This document shows positions 8,569 to 16,241 of a DNA stretch of 39,101 nt, one piece after another. The stretch is taken from assembly GCF_022748595.1 (NCBI RefSeq), contig NZ_JALDSX010000033.1, positions 1-39,101 of the forward strand. The letters run 5' to 3'. The position numbers and the translations under genes were made by a program. Source of the DNA: Brevibacterium sp. ZH18 (lineage in GTDB: Bacteria; Actinomycetota; Actinomycetes; Actinomycetales; Brevibacteriaceae). A model generated the notes under the pieces. That model was not told the DNA's origin, searched no databases, and saw only the letters and a program-made list of their open reading frames with translations. Within the stretch, counting starts at the first letter, position 1, and each line of letters begins with the position of its first letter.

Positions 8569-9270
8569 ATGTCCAGTGAACACGTTCAGTCAATGACGGG
8601 CCGCAGACTGCAGACCGAGGAGAAGATCATCTCCGCTGCGGCAGATCTGTTCCTCGACCTCGGCTTCAAGAAGACGACCGTGCGCGCCATAGCCAAACGC
8701 GCCGAGGTGTCCGTCGGCCGCGTCATGTCCGCCGGTGACAAGGACATCCTCCTCGTCAAGTGCTACGACCGGTGGATCGGCCGGCTCCAGTCGGGGACCT
8801 ACACCCCGACTCGGCCGGCGTCGGCGAAGACCCGTCGCATGTCGGCAATGGCGTCGGCCGCAACGAACCCAGTGCCCGAGACGCCGGGGGTTGGGAGTCG
8901 AAGGGCGGCACCGAATGCACACCCCACCTCGGCGGTGCAGAGCCATCTGGTCGGAATCTTCCTTCCCTTCCTCGAGTTCTTTGCCTCCCACGAGGATCTT
9001 TCGCGCGACTACGCCGCCGCGCTGATGCGAGCTCACAGCAAGCCCCAGGTGTTCGAGACTCTGGCCGATGATCTGCAGAGGCAGCTGTCATCGAGTCTCA
9101 TCTCGATCGGGATCAGTGAGGCGTATTCGCTGGCGAGTGCCGCAGCACTCTACGACTCGTATCTGGGAATCTTGTTCCGCTGGGCGGCCAGCGATATGAC
9201 CCTCGACGATGCAACCGAGGCTCTGTCGCGCACCGTCGCGTTCCACACGCAGCTTCGGCGGCCGGTGTGA
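8569..9270 (+). CDS. TetR-family transcriptional regulator
   Basis: A 233-aa regulator with an N-terminal TetR helix-turn-helix (about 12-58: EEKIISAAADLFLDLGFKKT, then TVRAIAKRAEVSVGRVMSAG). A variable ligand/dimerisation domain follows, interrupted by a Pro/Ala/Arg-rich linker at about 80-122. The usual post-helix aromatic motif YxHF is replaced by RVMSAGDKDIL, a less common form. An in-frame GTG at 8524 exists, but TACGAT (8557-8562) ends six bases before ATG 8569, with TGGCAA 17 bp upstream of it, so I prefer the leaderless ATG. It is divergent from mntH, with 89 bp between the starts, and could control itself or mntH. The effector is unknown. Confidence 0.8.
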   Translation: MSSEHVQSMTGRRLQTEEKIISAAADLFLDLGFKKTTVRAIAKRAEVSVGRVMSAGDKDILLVKCYDRWIGRLQSGTYTPTRPASAKTRRMSAMASAATNPVPETPGVGSRRAAPNAHPTSAVQSHLVGIFLPFLEFFASHEDLSRDYAAALMRAHSKPQVFETLADDLQRQLSSSLISIGISEAYSLASAAALYDSYLGILFRWAASDMTLDDATEALSRTVAFHTQLRRPV

Positions 9271-9355
9271 ACCTGTTCCCCCAACCCGCCGTGGCCGGTG
9301 CGGCCGGCGTGGCCGGTGTGGCCCCGGTTGGCGGTCGTGGCCGTAGGAGGCTGGC

Positions 9356-9715
9356 ATGATCCTGACCCCCGATCCAGTGTGGCCGGTGGCCGTGATGGCG
9401 GTCATCGTCCTCGGCGACGGACTGCTGACGTTCCGCCCACCGAAGGTCATTGTTGACTGCCTGAACGGAGTCGGACTGCCGCGCGACTGGTGGTGGATAC
9501 TCGCGGTCGTGAAATTCCTGGCCGCAGCCGGACTCATCACAGGAATCTGGATCCCCGGAGTCGGCCTGGCCGCAACAGTCGGACTCGTCGCCTACTTCCT
9601 GACCGCCGCCGGCGCACACCTGAAAGCTGGTTACATCGGCCGGGATTTCTGGCTCAACTGCCTGGGGATGCTCGCGCTCAACGTTCTCATCCTCGTCTTC
9701 TGCTTCCTCGTGTGA
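9356..9715 (+). CDS. DoxX-like small membrane protein
   Basis: A 119-aa protein with four hydrophobic segments (about 7-24, 43-62, 66-86, 98-118), the DoxX/DoxX-like layout. The pattern of a Gly-rich second segment preceded by a charged loop (CLNGVGLPRDWWWILAVVKF) fits this family. A good ribosome site, TAGGAGG, lies about seven bases before ATG 9356. It follows the TetR gene by 85 bp in the same direction and could be its target. DoxX-like proteins are tied to redox or envelope stress in some bacteria; nothing here narrows the role. Confidence 0.7.
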   Translation: MILTPDPVWPVAVMAVIVLGDGLLTFRPPKVIVDCLNGVGLPRDWWWILAVVKFLAAAGLITGIWIPGVGLAATVGLVAYFLTAAGAHLKAGYIGRDFWLNCLGMLALNVLILVFCFLV

Positions 9716-9844
9716 CAAGCTCGCGGGAAGACAGCGTCAGGAAACCTCTGATTATCCGTGAATCCACGGGCTCAGCGGGTTGTTGTCGCTCGCCCTCGAG
9801 CGCAACTCCACCATGAACAGCACGAAGACGGAAGGATCGGCACC

Positions 9845-10615
9845 GTGGCCGAATCAGCAGACGAACGCCATGCCCGGTGGGCGCAGATTCACACGACGGC
9901 GACAATGCAGGGGTGGGACTTCTCCCCACTCAGCGGACGCCTGACGGCCGATGATCCGCCATGGGACTTCGACGCGAGCTGCCTCGAGGCCATGGCTGCT
10001 GCGACCGAGTGCCTCGATATGGGCACCGGCGGCGGCGAGCGCCTCGGGGTGCTCGTCAGCCAGCTCGACTCGGATCCGAACCGTCGGCGGATCCACGCAA
10101 GTGAGGGGTGGGAGCCGAATCTGCCGTTAGCCGCCTCGGTGCTGGCAGGGTTCGGGGTCGACGTGCGCGAATACGACAGCGAGTCCGGCGAGCCCATGCC
10201 ATGGTCCGATGGTTTCTTCGACCTCGTGATGAACCGCCACGAGAGTCACGATCCGACAGAGCTCGCCCGCGTGATCAGCCCCGGCGGTCTCTTCCTCACC
10301 CAACAGGTCGACGGGACAGAGGCCCACGAGTTCAGGGAGTGGTTCGGCGGCGCGCCTGAAGCTCCTGACAACCGGCTCGAACCGTGCGTCGAGGCGCTCG
10401 AAGCGCAGGGTTTGCGCATCACCGACGCCGACGAGTGGACCGGCACGATGTGCTTCGCCGACGTCGAGGCGGTCATCGAATACCTCGCCTACATCCCGTG
10501 GGATGTCCCCGGCTTCACCGTGGCCGACAACCTCGACGCCCTCGACCGGCTGGCGGCTGGCGACCGGCCGATCGAGGTGACGCAGAAGAGGTTCCGCATC
10601 TCCGCTCAAAGATAG
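9845..10615 (+). CDS. Class I SAM-dependent methyltransferase
   Basis: A soluble protein of about 256 aa with a Rossmann-type methyltransferase core. Motif I is CLDMGTGGGERLGVL (SAM-binding glycines), motif IV-like acidic and aromatic residues appear in FFDLVMNRHESHDPTELAR, and the post-core GGLFLTQQVDG is the usual strand beta-5 region. The substrate cannot be told. I chose GTG 9845 (VAESADERHARW) because GAAGG lies nine bases upstream and the frame before it (from 9758) is Arg/His-rich and unlike a protein N-terminus. It appears to be a single gene between the DoxX-like gene and the next membrane protein. Confidence 0.78.
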   Translation: MAESADERHARWAQIHTTATMQGWDFSPLSGRLTADDPPWDFDASCLEAMAAATECLDMGTGGGERLGVLVSQLDSDPNRRRIHASEGWEPNLPLAASVLAGFGVDVREYDSESGEPMPWSDGFFDLVMNRHESHDPTELARVISPGGLFLTQQVDGTEAHEFREWFGGAPEAPDNRLEPCVEALEAQGLRITDADEWTGTMCFADVEAVIEYLAYIPWDVPGFTVADNLDALDRLAAGDRPIEVTQKRFRISAQR

Positions 10616-10758
10616 AGCAGCCAGCCGGCGTCGGTACGGCCAGTCAGCGGCGGACCGGACCGGCCAACTGGTACTGAGCTGATGGTCAGGTTTTCCCGAC
10701 CCCGGTCACAGGGAAGCCGCATGGGCGGGCGTTAGTCGGCGTTGATACCGTCGAAGTC

Positions 10759-11316
10759 ATGACCTCGCCAGACTTCATGTATCCCCAGCCCACCGATGAC
10801 GAATTGGCAGCGCAGCAGCCCTACACCGCACCCGCAAGAAGTCACGTGCACGGCTTCGATGCCTCAGCGGCCTCACCGGGCTCCACAACTTCGCCGAGGT
10901 CGCCGGCTTCACTGAGATCGCCGATCTCACCAGGTACGGGACTGCCTCATGACGAGCTCGCGTCCACAGAAACGAATCGCCCACGCCTCGGCAAGGTCGC
11001 CCTTGTTCTCACCACCATCGCTGCTGGCCTGTCCCTGATCGCCTCGATCATCCTCGCCGTCACCGTCGGCCCGATGGAGAATGCCAACGGCCACTTCTTC
11101 ACCGACACACCCAGCTGGTATCAGAACCTCGCGATCGCACTTTCCGGACTTCAGGTCCTGTGCGCAGCACTCGGCGTCACGGGTCTCATCATGGGTATCT
11201 TTTCGGCCGCCACTGGCGCCGCCAGGACTCAGGGAATCGTTGCCATTGCCATCGCCGCCCTGGCCCCGTTCGTCTCGTTCGGGATCTTCATGATCCTCGC
11301 TTTCACCTTCGCCTGA
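10759..11316 (+). CDS. Small membrane protein with Ser/Pro-rich N-terminus
   Basis: A 185-aa protein. The first ~75 residues are hydrophilic and rich in Ser, Pro and Ala (SPGSTTSPRSPASLRSPISP). Three hydrophobic segments follow (about 76-98, 122-150, 156-180). This resembles actinobacterial DUF4190-type proteins, in which a disordered tail precedes a short membrane domain, but I cannot name a family with certainty. TACCGT at 10746-10751 ends seven bases before ATG 10759, so it may be leaderless. No neighbour suggests a role. Confidence 0.6.
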   Translation: MTSPDFMYPQPTDDELAAQQPYTAPARSHVHGFDASAASPGSTTSPRSPASLRSPISPGTGLPHDELASTETNRPRLGKVALVLTTIAAGLSLIASIILAVTVGPMENANGHFFTDTPSWYQNLAIALSGLQVLCAALGVTGLIMGIFSAATGAARTQGIVAIAIAALAPFVSFGIFMILAFTFA

Positions 11317-11447
11317 GACTATCGCGCAGTTGCACCTCGATTCCGCCCGACGTCATCTGAGCATGATCGGCTTGATCAGCATGATCACCGAGACGTCTCC
11401 TCCCACCACCACCTGCTCTAACAGCGCGATGACCGGGTGAGTCCTCG

Positions 11448-12158
11448 TCAGGCTTGGACGATGACGAGGGCCCCGGAGATGATTGCGAAACCGAGGACGA
11501 TATAACGCAGGACTGGTCCGTCGAGTCGGTGGTGGACATACCTGCTGAGGAACGATCCGATGACCAGGAACGGCACCAAGGCGGCGGAAGACAGCAACGC
11601 CGATCCCGTCACCTGCCCACTGACTGCAAGGACGATGAGGGAGATGACCTCCCCGACAAAGAAGCACACCGCAACTGTTGATCGCAGTTCCGGGCCGGGA
11701 CTGTGCTGGTAGGCCAGAGCGTAGGGCGGCCCACCGATGCCGGTTGAGGTCTCTGTGACTCCGGTGATGAGACCGACCGCAGCCAGCGCCGACCTATTCG
11801 GAGTGAATTTCGGTGCGAGGAGAGCGATGATCGCCGCGACCAGGGTCGACCAGCCGATGAGGAGAGCGAGTTGGTGGAGGTTGACGATGATGAGGATCCA
11901 GAGTCCGAGGAATGTGCCTGCGAAGCGTCCGACGCTGATCCACTTCACGCCGTGCCGATGAATGTGCTCCTTCTCCCGGACAGCGACGTAGAAGTTGAGC
12001 GGGATCATCAGGACGAGCAGCATCACCGGGATGAGACTCGGGTCGATGAAGCTGACGACGGGGGCGACGATCATCGCAAAGCCCATGCCGGTCGATCCCT
12101 GCACGAAGGCCGAGAGCAACACGGTGATGGCGACGATGCTGAAGGCGAGGACCGTCAT
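11448..12158 (-). CDS. TauE/SafE-family anion exporter
   Basis: A membrane protein of 236 aa with about eight hydrophobic segments and the family's internal two-fold repeat. The first half has GSTGMGFAMIVAPVVSFIDP, the second the matching TGVTETSTGIGGPPYALAYQ. These Gly-rich segments define TauE/SafE proteins, which export sulfite, sulfoacetate or related organosulfonates. The substrate cannot be told from sequence. GGTGAG lies about eight bases before ATG 12158. It is convergent with the membrane protein at 10759-11316 and divergent from rlmC, with about 200 bp between their starts. Confidence 0.82.
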   Translation of the reverse strand: MTVLAFSIVAITVLLSAFVQGSTGMGFAMIVAPVVSFIDPSLIPVMLLVLMIPLNFYVAVREKEHIHRHGVKWISVGRFAGTFLGLWILIIVNLHQLALLIGWSTLVAAIIALLAPKFTPNRSALAAVGLITGVTETSTGIGGPPYALAYQHSPGPELRSTVAVCFFVGEVISLIVLAVSGQVTGSALLSSAALVPFLVIGSFLSRYVHHRLDGPVLRYIVLGFAIISGALVIVQA

Positions 12159-12352
12159 TGCGCGTGCTCACCGATAGTTTCGGCGTCGAAGGCAGACCGT
12201 TCCCGGCAGACCGCTCGCATCTGAGTCATTACATCCTTCGTCATCACAGGGACATCGGCATCGGCATCGGCATCGGCAACTTTGCCGCTTCTGCAGATCC
12301 TTCTGTCAACGATATCGCGCATGCCTCGTCGATCCACCGGTACGAAGCGCCG

Positions 12353-12364
12353 TAAAATGGGGTC
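12353..12364 (+). promoter_or_regulatory. Predicted -10 box of rlmC (leaderless)
   Basis: TAAAAT at 12353-12358, six bases, then ATG 12365. No ribosome site is present and the -35 is weak. Confidence 0.5.
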
Positions 12365-13636
12365 ATGACATCCTTGCCCCTCACCCCCACCTCGGCGGCT
12401 CATGGGCATTTGAACTGTCACTACTTCAACGAGGGGCTGTGCCGCTCGTGCTCGCTCATCAAAACTCCGTATGGGCAGCAGGTCTCTGAGAAGGAATCCT
12501 GGTGTCGCGAGGTTTTGGTCGATCATGCTCCCGATGTCTGGCTGCCGGCCGCTTCCGGGGCTGATCATGATTTCCGCAATCGCGCCAAGCTCGCCGTGGG
12601 CGGGGCAGCCGGCTCTGTCACCTTGGGAATCCTCGATCAGGATTTCCATGGCGTCGACCTGCGCGAGTGCGGAATCCAAGCCCCGCAGATTCGCGCGATC
12701 ATCCCGACCATCGCGGACTTCCTCAACAGCACCGGCCTCTCCCCCTATGACGTCGGAGCTCGCCGAGGTGAGCTGAAGTTCGTCCACGTCACCGCGGCAC
12801 CGTCGGGCGACCTGATGATCAGGTTCGTCGTCCGCTCGCAGCATGGACTCGACGTGCTCAGGTCCCGACGCGGGGCTTTCACCAGTCTCGTTCCCGAGGC
12901 CACCGTCGTCTCCGTCAATCTGCTGCCCGAGCACAAGGCCGTGCTCGAGGGCAGTCATGAGGAGATGCTGCTCGGTGACTCTCTGCGCATGAACCTCGAC
13001 CGGGTCGACCTGCACCTGCGCCCACAATCCTTCTTCCAGACGAACACTGGCGTGGCGATCGCCCTGTACAACCAGGTCGCCGACTGGGTCGACGAGATTG
13101 CGCCGGCCTCACTGTGGGATCTGTACTGCGGTGTGGGCGGATTCGCGTTGTACTGCGCGGGAGCGTCTGGCCAGCAGACTTCGCTCACGGCTACCGGTGC
13201 CGGAGAGCGCGCTGGCGTCGGTGACGATGACGATCACGGTACCGCCAGCCGCACAGTCACCGGTGTCGAATTGAGCGAGCAGGCCATCGAATCGGCAAAG
13301 ATCAGCGCCACGGAGCTCGGCTTCGACTCCCAGTCCGGTGCCACGGTCGAGTTCCTCGCCGGTGATGCCACAGAATTCGCCGAGGCGAACCTGGCCACCG
13401 GTGAACGGCCGGAGTGCGTGATCGTCAACCCACCTCGGCGGGGGATCGGGGCCAGGCTGTCGACCGCGCTCGAAGAATTCGGGGTCGAGCACATCGTCTA
13501 TTCGAGCTGCAATCCACTCACGCTGGCCAAGGACCTCGACCGGATGCCCAGCTATGCGGTGACGCAGGCACGTGTCTTCGACATGTTCCCGCATACGAAG
13601 CATCTCGAGGTTGCTGTGGTACTGCGGCGTCGTTGA
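12365..13636 (+). CDS. rlmC: 23S rRNA (uracil-5-)-methyltransferase RlmC (RumB/TrmA family)
   Basis: A SAM-dependent RNA m5U methyltransferase of 423 aa. An N-terminal iron-sulfur cysteine cluster (CHYFNEGLCRSC with a further Cys near residue 47) is as in RumA/RumB. The SAM motif is LWDLYCGVGGFALYCAG. Catalytic motifs are NPPRRGIG and YSSCNPLTLAKDL, whose Cys is the nucleophile. RumB-type proteins lack a TRAM domain, and none is seen here. About 30 extra residues (roughly 268-298, with a DDDD run) interrupt the methyltransferase domain between SAM motifs, close to a variable loop. It could also be a TrmA-like enzyme; RlmC fits better by the Cys cluster. It runs convergent with trpS. Confidence 0.83.
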   Translation: MTSLPLTPTSAAHGHLNCHYFNEGLCRSCSLIKTPYGQQVSEKESWCREVLVDHAPDVWLPAASGADHDFRNRAKLAVGGAAGSVTLGILDQDFHGVDLRECGIQAPQIRAIIPTIADFLNSTGLSPYDVGARRGELKFVHVTAAPSGDLMIRFVVRSQHGLDVLRSRRGAFTSLVPEATVVSVNLLPEHKAVLEGSHEEMLLGDSLRMNLDRVDLHLRPQSFFQTNTGVAIALYNQVADWVDEIAPASLWDLYCGVGGFALYCAGASGQQTSLTATGAGERAGVGDDDDHGTASRTVTGVELSEQAIESAKISATELGFDSQSGATVEFLAGDATEFAEANLATGERPECVIVNPPRRGIGARLSTALEEFGVEHIVYSSCNPLTLAKDLDRMPSYAVTQARVFDMFPHTKHLEVAVVLRRR

Positions 13637-13641
13637 AATCA

Positions 13642-13663
13642 GCCGCCATACGCGGACGGCGGC
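13642..13663. terminator. Hairpin between convergent rlmC and trpS
   Basis: GCCGCC (13642-13647) pairs with GGCGGC (13658-13663) around a ten-base loop, followed by AAAA on the plus strand. Its place between two converging stops suggests a terminator for one or both genes. Confidence 0.5.
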
Positions 13664-13685
13664 AAAATGGTTGGCACGTTCTGCC

Positions 13686-14735
13686 TCACGCTGACCGGTA
13701 GTCCATACCCATCGCAGCCCTCACCTCGCCGAGGGTGGCATCGGCAATCACGTTTGCTCGTGCGTTCCCTTCTGCCAGGATTTCGTCAATATAGGACTCA
13801 TCTGTCTCCAGCTGCCGCCGACGATTGCGGTGATCAGCCAGGAATTCGTTGACCGCCTCGGCAACGGTGGACTTGAGAGCACCAGCCCCACCATCACCGA
13901 TCTCTTCGGCAACGGCTTCTGGTGTCGTGCCCGTGCAAATCGCGGCGGTCGACAGCAACGCGGACACTCCTGGCCTCTGTTCTAGGTCGAAGGTGATGTG
14001 GCGGTTCGAGTCGGTGCGGGCCTTGCGGATCAGCTGCGAGGTTTCGTCCTCGCTCATCCCCAGCGCAATCGAGTTGCCATAGCTCTTCGACATCTTCCGA
14101 CCGTCAAGACCGGGCACATCTGGAGCGGTCGTCAGCATCGCTTCGGGTTCGGGGAAGACACGTTCATACCGCTCGTTGAACCGCCGAGCGATCGTCCGCG
14201 TGATCTCGACGTGCGGCAAATTGTCCTTGCCCACCGGGACCAGGTTGCCCTTGCAGAAAAGGATGTCGGCAGCCTGATGGACGGGATAGGTCAGCAGCAG
14301 GCCGCTGAGCGGACGGTCGGAGGCCTCGAGCTCGGACTTGACCGTAGGATTACGGCGCAGCTCGCTGTCGGTGACGAGGCTGAGGAACGGCAGAAGCAAC
14401 TGGTTGAGGGCAGGCACCGAGGAGTGTGTGAAAATGGTCGTCTTTGCCGGGTCGATCCCGGCCGCCAGGTAGTCGAGGATCGCTTCGCGAACGTTGTCCT
14501 TCACGTTCGCCGAGGTGTCCCTGTCGGTGATCACCTGATAGTCGGCGAGGATGATGAAGGTTTCAATCCCCTTGTCTTGCAGGCTCACGCGCTCGAGGAC
14601 CGAACCGAATAGGTGCCCGAGGTGAAGCCGGCCAGTCGGCCGTTCACCGGTGAGCATGCGATAGTTTCCGGGGCTTGCGTTGACGTCGGCGCGGAGGCGC
14701 GGCATGCGTGCGAGTGTGGCGTCGTAGGAATCCAT
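13686..14735 (-). CDS. trpS: Tryptophanyl-tRNA synthetase, attenuator-controlled, possibly an auxiliary antibiotic-resistant form
   Basis: A class I synthetase of 349 aa that charges tRNA-Trp in the cytoplasm. The HIGH-type motif is GRLHLGHLFG (residues 35-44) and the KMSKS motif is GRKMSKSYGNS. Compared with the Geobacillus enzyme, the residue matching Gln9 is Arg32 and the one matching His43 is Gln67 (in ADYQVIT). Changes at these two places are linked in the literature to indolmycin resistance. I chose ATG 14735 because GGAGA lies five bases upstream; the frame continues upstream through the leader hairpins but that part is not coding. Upstream lies a Trp-rich leader peptide and competing hairpins (14751-14866), so expression should rise when charged tRNA-Trp is scarce. 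This arrangement is known for the auxiliary trpRS1 of Streptomyces coelicolor. Confidence 0.93.
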   Translation of the reverse strand: MDSYDATLARMPRLRADVNASPGNYRMLTGERPTGRLHLGHLFGSVLERVSLQDKGIETFIILADYQVITDRDTSANVKDNVREAILDYLAAGIDPAKTTIFTHSSVPALNQLLLPFLSLVTDSELRRNPTVKSELEASDRPLSGLLLTYPVHQAADILFCKGNLVPVGKDNLPHVEITRTIARRFNERYERVFPEPEAMLTTAPDVPGLDGRKMSKSYGNSIALGMSEDETSQLIRKARTDSNRHITFDLEQRPGVSALLSTAAICTGTTPEAVAEEIGDGGAGALKSTVAEAVNEFLADHRNRRRQLETDESYIDEILAEGNARANVIADATLGEVRAAMGMDYRSA

Positions 14736-14750
14736 GAGTTCTCCAATGCG

Positions 14751-14838
14751 AAAAAGGGGCTGCACGGAGAGTTCCCACAAGCGGTGCGGGCTGCCATGCA
14801 GCCCGCGGAAATGCGTCAGTCGGCTGCCTGTTGCAGCC
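14751..14838 (-). promoter_or_regulatory. trp-type attenuator upstream of trpS
   Basis: Reading the minus strand: hairpin 1:2 is GGCTGC (14838-14833) with GCAGCC (14827-14822) and overlaps the last Trp codons. Hairpin 3:4 is a perfect nine-pair stem, GCGGGCTGC-ATG-GCAGCCCGC (14806-14786). A later segment TGCAGCCC (14764-14757) can pair with GGGCTGCA (14804-14797) and is followed by CTTTTT (14756-14751), which would form a terminator. Segment 2 can also pair with segment 3. A ribosome stalled on the Trp codons would cover segment 1, favour 2:3 and block termination. Confidence 0.75.
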
Positions 14839-14866
14839 ACCACCAGTTGAGTCGGGAAAAACGCAT
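14816..14866 (-). CDS. trpL: Trp leader peptide (16 aa) of the trpS attenuator
   Basis: The peptide reads MRFSRLNWWWLQQAAD, with three consecutive Trp codons (TGG TGG TGG) and a TGA stop at 14818-14816. It lies 80 bp before trpS in the same direction. TATACT (14878-14873) ends six bases before the ATG at 14866, so transcription should begin at the start codon itself, giving a leaderless leader peptide. The Asn-Trp-Trp-Trp arrangement is like the Streptomyces trp leader peptides. The Trp codons sit directly on the 5' arm of the first attenuator hairpin, so their reading speed would decide which hairpin forms. Its role is regulatory; the peptide itself probably has no function. Confidence 0.88.
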   Translation of the reverse strand: MRFSRLNWWWLQQAAD

Positions 14867-14878
14867 GCGGTCAGTATA
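14867..14878 (-). promoter_or_regulatory. trpL-trpS promoter, -10 box
   Basis: TATACT at 14878-14873, then GACCGC and the trpL ATG at 14866. The -10 is near consensus; the best -35 at the right distance, TGATCG (14901-14896), is weak. Confidence 0.6.
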
Positions 14879-14934
14879 TCCCTCTTGGGATGTGGCGATC
14901 ATGTCGCGCTGCGTTACTGGAACAGCCGAACTAT

Positions 14935-15117
14935 TCCGAAACTGATGAGCACTTCCGTCGGGCGGTCTCGCTGCTCGACGAACGCGGCCTCGACTACTGG
15001 GCGGATCCGCAACGGTCACGGTTGCACGAGACGAATACTGAGCACGGCGGCCGCGGTGTCTACTTCTTCGATCCCTCGGGCATGTATTTGGAGCTCATCA
15101 CGAAGCCATACCTGTGA
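14935..15117 (+). pseudogene. Truncated glyoxalase/VOC-family remnant
   Basis: About 60 codons match the C-terminal half of VOC (glyoxalase/bleomycin-resistance) proteins: RGLDYWADPQRSRLHE, then GGRGVYFFDPSGMYLELIT. The GGRGVYF-DPSG-LELIT block is the conserved end of the fold and includes the metal-ligand Glu. The N-terminal half is absent: upstream is the trpS promoter region. The frame is open to 14890 but that part does not resemble the family. A full VOC protein is about 130 aa, so this is a 5'-deleted remnant. A second copy of the last 13 codons occurs at 16118-16159, beyond the GH114 gene. Confidence 0.7.
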
Positions 15118-15209
15118 GGCTCGGGTGAGCTGGCCAGGCTCGGATCCGCTGCACGGGCTGGTTTGCTGGTCGTACTGAACCGCGCACCAGGCCGCGTAGG
15201 ATCTGTTGC

Positions 15210-16046
15210 ATGCGGCGAGAAGGATCAATCCTGGTGATCGGAGCATTGGCCGCAGCCTCGCTCTCAGCTTGCGCATCGAATCCACCCCGAAGCTCTCCCA
15301 CTGACAGCACGATATCGGCGCATGTGGTGGAGCTTCCGCCCGTCGGGGGCCTCCCCGACTACCAACTCGGTGGCGCGTACGAGCCAGCTGAGGGTGTCAG
15401 CATCGTTGCGCGTGACAGGTCGGTCGAACCGCCCCCTGGTCGTTACTCGATCTGCTACGTCAACGGCTTTCAAACGCAGCCGGATGAACTCGGGCTCTGG
15501 GACTCTGATCTGCTGCTGTCCAGAGGCAGCGAGCGGCTTGTCGATCCCGAGTGGCCCGACGAGGTTCTGATCGACACGTCGACCAGTGACAAGCGCAAGA
15601 GAGTCTTCGACACGGTCAGTCCGTGGATACTCGAGTGCGCAGAAGCAGGCTTCGATGCCGTCGAGTTCGACAATTTCGACTCGTTTACCCGTTCGCAGAA
15701 TGCACTCGCCACCGAAGACAATGCGGCTCTCGCGAGCTCCTACGTCGAACTCTCTCATCACCATGGCCTAGCCGTAGGACAGAAGAACGCCGCAGAGTTC
15801 TCACGTACCCTGCACGAAGAAGTCGGCTTCGATTTTGCCGTCGCCGAAGAGTGCTCTGCATTCCGAGAATGCGAGGAATACAGTCGCGTCTACGGCCAGG
15901 CGATCATCGACATCGAATACACCGACAATCTCCTGCGCGACTGGGACGAGATCTGCAAAGATCCCGAGACACCAGGCTCAGTCGTGCTGCGCGATCGCGA
16001 CCTCACTGTCGCCGGCAGCCCGAATCACATAGCCCGCCACTGCTGA
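15210..16046 (+). CDS. GH114-type endo-alpha-1,4-polygalactosaminidase-like lipoprotein
   Basis: A secreted, lipid-anchored protein of 278 aa. The N-terminus (MRREGSILVIGALAAASLSAC) is a lipoprotein signal with lipobox LSAC. The mature part is a TIM-barrel of the GH114 type: YSICYVNGFQTQP, EAGFDAVEFDNFDSF, HGLAVGQKNAAE, FAVAEECSAF and AIIDIEYTD are the recurring blocks, with several acidic residues at strand ends as expected for a hydrolase. Family members cleave alpha-1,4-linked galactosaminoglycan in exopolysaccharides; the substrate here is not shown. TAGGAT (15197-15202) ends seven bases before ATG 15210. The gene is bracketed by copies of a VOC gene end, so it may have arrived by insertion. 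Confidence 0.82.
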   Translation: MRREGSILVIGALAAASLSACASNPPRSSPTDSTISAHVVELPPVGGLPDYQLGGAYEPAEGVSIVARDRSVEPPPGRYSICYVNGFQTQPDELGLWDSDLLLSRGSERLVDPEWPDEVLIDTSTSDKRKRVFDTVSPWILECAEAGFDAVEFDNFDSFTRSQNALATEDNAALASSYVELSHHHGLAVGQKNAAEFSRTLHEEVGFDFAVAEECSAFRECEEYSRVYGQAIIDIEYTDNLLRDWDEICKDPETPGSVVLRDRDLTVAGSPNHIARHC

Positions 16047-16117
16047 TCCCGCTTCGACCATCGAGTGCCCGACTACCGGGTCGTCCTCACACTCAACGAG
16101 CAACGAGCAACGGTTTA

Positions 16118-16159
16118 GCCGGCCATTTTCTCGAGCTCATCACGAAGCTGCACCTCTGA
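16118..16159 (+). pseudogene. Second VOC C-terminal scar
   Basis: The codons read AGHFLELITKLHL-stop, close to the GMYLELITKPYL-stop end of the remnant at 14935-15117. Fifteen bases, GAGCTCATCACGAAG, are identical (15091-15105 and 16133-16147), 1042 bp apart, with the GH114 gene between. Confidence 0.55.
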
Positions 16160-16215
16160 GAACAAGAGCGACACGCAGAGTCAGCACCAACTTCACCAAA
16201 CCCTCCGGTCAGTTC

Positions 16216-16235
16216 TGATACCACTTCGGTATCAT
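16216..16235 (+). promoter_or_regulatory. Operator and promoter of the RHH/Doc pair
   Basis: TGATACC (16216-16222) and GGTATCA (16228-16234) form an inverted repeat around ACTTC. Its right arm overlaps a -10 box, TATCAT (16230-16235), which is six bases before ATG 16242. Binding by the ribbon-helix-helix antitoxin here would give the autorepression usual for such operons. Confidence 0.65.
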
Positions 16236-16241
16236 CAGTTT

